Source: Bradyrhizobium huanghuaihaiense (GTDB taxonomy: Bacteria; Pseudomonadota; Alphaproteobacteria; Rhizobiales; Xanthobacteraceae). Taken from it: DNA of 64,000 nt. The DNA is taken from NCBI RefSeq assembly GCF_007830635.1, contig NZ_VLLA01000004.1, positions 186,001 through 250,000 on the forward strand. The letters run 5' to 3'. Below are positions 62,310-64,000 of the stretch, piece after piece. Position 1 is the stretch's first letter. Each line of letters opens with the position of its first letter. The notes below the pieces were generated by a model. The model made no database searches, had not been told where the DNA came from, and saw only the letters and a list, made by a program, of their open reading frames with translations. The position numbers were made by a program, and so were the translations under genes.

Positions 62310-63770
62310 ATGGCGGACTATGACCTTGCGATCATCGGCGGCGGCCTGAACGGTGTCAGCCTCGCGCGCGATGCGGCCGGCCGCGGCCTGCGCGTGATTG
62401 TGTTCGAGCAGGGCGATCTCGCCGGCGCCGCGTCGTCGGCGACACCGCGGCTGATCCACGGCGACCTGTCGGTGCTGGAGCGCCGCGGCTTCTGGCGGGT
62501 ACGCCGCGCGCTCGCCGAGCGCCGGATCTGGCTCGCCATCGCGCCCCACCTGGTCCGGCCGATGCGCTTCGTGATCCCCGCGCATTCCGAGGAGCGTCCG
62601 CCATGGCTCTTGCGGGCAGGTCTGTATGTTTATGACGGCCTCACGAACCGGGGCGGCCTGCCGCCGTCAGCGACCCTCGACATTACGCATCATCCGGTCG
62701 GCAACGCACTGAAACGTCCGTTCGGCACGGCGTTCGAATATTGGGACTGCGTCGTCGACGATTCCCGCCTGGTGGTGCTCACGGCGCTGGATGCCGCCGA
62801 GCGTGGCGCTGCGATCCGGACCGGGGCGCGCTGCGTGCGTGCCGATCGAACCGAGACCTGGCGGCTCGCCGTGGTCGATCGCGGCTATCGGCGTATCGTC
62901 ACGGCGCGGGCCCTGGCCAACGCCACCGGCGCCTGGACCTCGATGGTCGCGGACACCGTGCTGCGGCAGCAGCAAGCCCCGATGGCGGCCATGCAGATGA
63001 GCCAGATCGTCGTGCCGCGCCTGTTCGATTCTGAAAACGTCTACGTCTTCCAGCATACTGACGGGCGGCTGATCTTCGCCCGGCCTTTCGAGCGCGACTT
63101 CACGCTGATCGGCACTGTCACCCATGCTTTCACCGGCGATCCTGCCATCGTCGCGATGCCCGGTGCCGAGGTCAGCTATCTCTGCGAGGCCGCCAGCCGC
63201 TATTTCCGCGAGCGCGTCGGGCCGACCGACGTGGTCCGCACCGTCTCCGGCGTCAACCTGGCGCTGGCGTCCGCGCGCGGGCGCGAGGGCACGACGCTGT
63301 TCCATGCGCGCCGGCGCAAGGCACCGCTGCTGACGATGTTCGGCGGCGACGTCACCACCTCGCGCCTCCGCGCAGAGCGGGCGGTGACGAAGCTGACCCC
63401 GTTCTATCCGATGTCGCCGCCCTGGACCGCCGGCGCTGCGCTGCCCGGTGGCGATTTCGCCTGGGATCGTTTCGACACCGAGGTTGACCTTGCGCGCGAC
63501 CGCTGGCGCTTTCTGTCGGAGCCGGAGGCCCAGCGCCTGGTCGCGGCCTACGGCTCACGGCTGCCGGCGGTGTTCGGCGAGGCGAAGAGCCGCGACGAAC
63601 TCGGCCCCGCGTTCGGACCGGAACTGACCGGCGCGGAGGTGCGCTACCTGATGACCCACGAATGGGCGCGCTTCCCCGAGGATGTCTTGTGGCGCCGCTC
63701 CAAGCTCGGCCTGACCATGCCGACGGCGGATCGTGACGCGCTGGCGGCGTTCATGGCGGGTGTGAGCTAG
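62310..63770 (+). CDS. glpD: GlpD-like glycerol-3-phosphate dehydrogenase
   Basis: A 486-residue FAD enzyme that would oxidise glycerol 3-phosphate to dihydroxyacetone phosphate at the membrane. The FAD start DYDLAIIGGGLNGVSLARDAAGRG and the VFEQGDLAGAASSATPRLIHGDLSVLE block correspond to GlpD; the latter reads ASSATPRLIHGDLS where most GlpD have TSSRSTKLIHGGLR, a change in the substrate channel. The C-terminal helical domain (about 390-486, with TGAEVRYLMTHEWARFPEDVLWRRSKLGL) is typical. It is slightly shorter than the usual 500 residues. It may be a paralogue with altered substrate. Confidence 0.85.
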   Translation: MADYDLAIIGGGLNGVSLARDAAGRGLRVIVFEQGDLAGAASSATPRLIHGDLSVLERRGFWRVRRALAERRIWLAIAPHLVRPMRFVIPAHSEERPPWLLRAGLYVYDGLTNRGGLPPSATLDITHHPVGNALKRPFGTAFEYWDCVVDDSRLVVLTALDAAERGAAIRTGARCVRADRTETWRLAVVDRGYRRIVTARALANATGAWTSMVADTVLRQQQAPMAAMQMSQIVVPRLFDSENVYVFQHTDGRLIFARPFERDFTLIGTVTHAFTGDPAIVAMPGAEVSYLCEAASRYFRERVGPTDVVRTVSGVNLALASARGREGTTLFHARRRKAPLLTMFGGDVTTSRLRAERAVTKLTPFYPMSPPWTAGAALPGGDFAWDRFDTEVDLARDRWRFLSEPEAQRLVAAYGSRLPAVFGEAKSRDELGPAFGPELTGAEVRYLMTHEWARFPEDVLWRRSKLGLTMPTADRDALAAFMAGVS

Positions 63771-63774
63771 GTGC

Positions 63775-63863
63775 CGTAGCCCGGATGGAGCGAAGCGCAA
63801 TCCGGGAAAGTCTTGCCTGCGATGGACCGTCCCGGATTACGCTGACGCTCCATCCGGGCTACG
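63775..63863. repeat. Intergenic repeat, GTAGCCCGGATG family, copy 2
   Basis: CGTAGCCCGGATGGAGCG and CGCTCCATCCGGGCTACG are inverted ends (18 bp); inside, GCAATCCGGGA and TCCCGGATTAC form the second layer. 89 bp; it differs from 35102-35183 by one extra base per outer arm and a different centre. It sits immediately behind the GlpD-like gene. Confidence 0.85.
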
Positions 63864-63963
63864 GGGCTGCAATGTACGAACGCCTATCTGGGACGATCTT
63901 CCCCGGGTTGAGCAAAGGCCAATCGACCGCTAGCGTGCGGCGGAATCGGGGTTGGCAGGGACC

Positions 63964-64000
63964 ATGGCGGAAGAGTTGCCCGGAACGAATTTGGCGGCCG
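63964..64000 (+). CDS. Start of an unidentified gene (3' end outside window)
   Basis: ATG at 63964 is preceded by CAGGGACC, a fair ribosome binding site, and the frame (MAEELPGTNLAA) is open to the window end. Twelve residues are too few to assign a family. Confidence 0.35.
   Translation, partial: MAEELPGTNLAA

Overview
The window reads as chromosomal DNA of a high-GC alphaproteobacterium, most like Bradyrhizobium or a close relative (Nitrobacteraceae). The reasons are the gene families and their order (tol-pal followed by tilS-ftsH, a split three-gene pntAA-pntAB-pntB transhydrogenase preceded by a 50-residue aa3 oxidase subunit IV, GapR, BA14K, DUF2852, DUF1036, DUF1244), a GTTC-N7-GTTC LexA-type box, an RpoH-type promoter of the alphaproteobacterial form, and many long imperfect palindromes between genes of the sort that litter Bradyrhizobium genomes. 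I recognise no rRNA, tRNA, CRISPR array, prophage or intact insertion sequence. Almost everything looks like core or near-core genome.

Layout. 1-5.3 kb: tail of a TetR regulator with a DUF2852 membrane protein behind a perfect operator-like palindrome, three tiny ORFs, a fatty-acyl desaturase with a structured leader, cysE and two small membrane proteins. 5.4-7.2 kb: gamma-glutamyltransferase. 7.8-20.2 kb: the envelope block tolQ-tolR-tolA-tolB, a membrane GGDEF-EAL protein, a FeeM-like N-acyl amino acid synthase, pal, cpoB, tilS and ftsH. 20.2-29.6 kb: small secreted proteins, an alpha/beta hydrolase, two large convergent polytopic membrane proteins, a lone Flp pilin, a repeat cluster, a PAP2 phosphatase and a second TetR regulator. 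29.7-32.7 kb: pyk-DUF1036 facing DUF1244-gapR. 32.8-35.1 kb: class III adenylate cyclase with TPRs and a DUF1801 protein. 35.2-41.1 kb: two periplasmic cell-wall proteins (DUF882/M15 type and a YcbB-type L,D-transpeptidase) and an orphan NtrC-type regulator. 41.3-43.9 kb: PepF peptidase and an AbrB/MazE-Doc toxin-antitoxin pair. 44-51 kb: oxidase subunit IV, transhydrogenase, a 56-residue Cys/His protein, a hydrolase, two cation antiporters and a cupin. 51-59.3 kb: an Ala/Pro-rich anchored protein, a TPR lipoprotein, bS21, aquaporin Z, purEK, a soluble diguanylate cyclase, a small-protein locus with a LexA-type box, and an FAD oxidoreductase. 59.5-64 kb: a PAS-GGDEF-EAL protein, a GlpD-like dehydrogenase and the first codons of one more gene.

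Two themes link the genes. The first is the cell envelope: Tol-Pal, CpoB, FtsH, L,D-transpeptidase, the DUF882 protein, aquaporin and desaturase. The second is nucleotide signalling: three GGDEF proteins and one adenylate cyclase. The most unusual places are the two genes set between tolB and pal, the structured leader with an intrinsic terminator ahead of the desaturase, the locus at 56.7-57.3 kb (LexA-type box plus four adjacent 13-14 nt repeats ahead of two small genes of unknown function), the small WHxxH/CxC protein after pntB, and the 18-bp perfect operator of the toxin-antitoxin pair.
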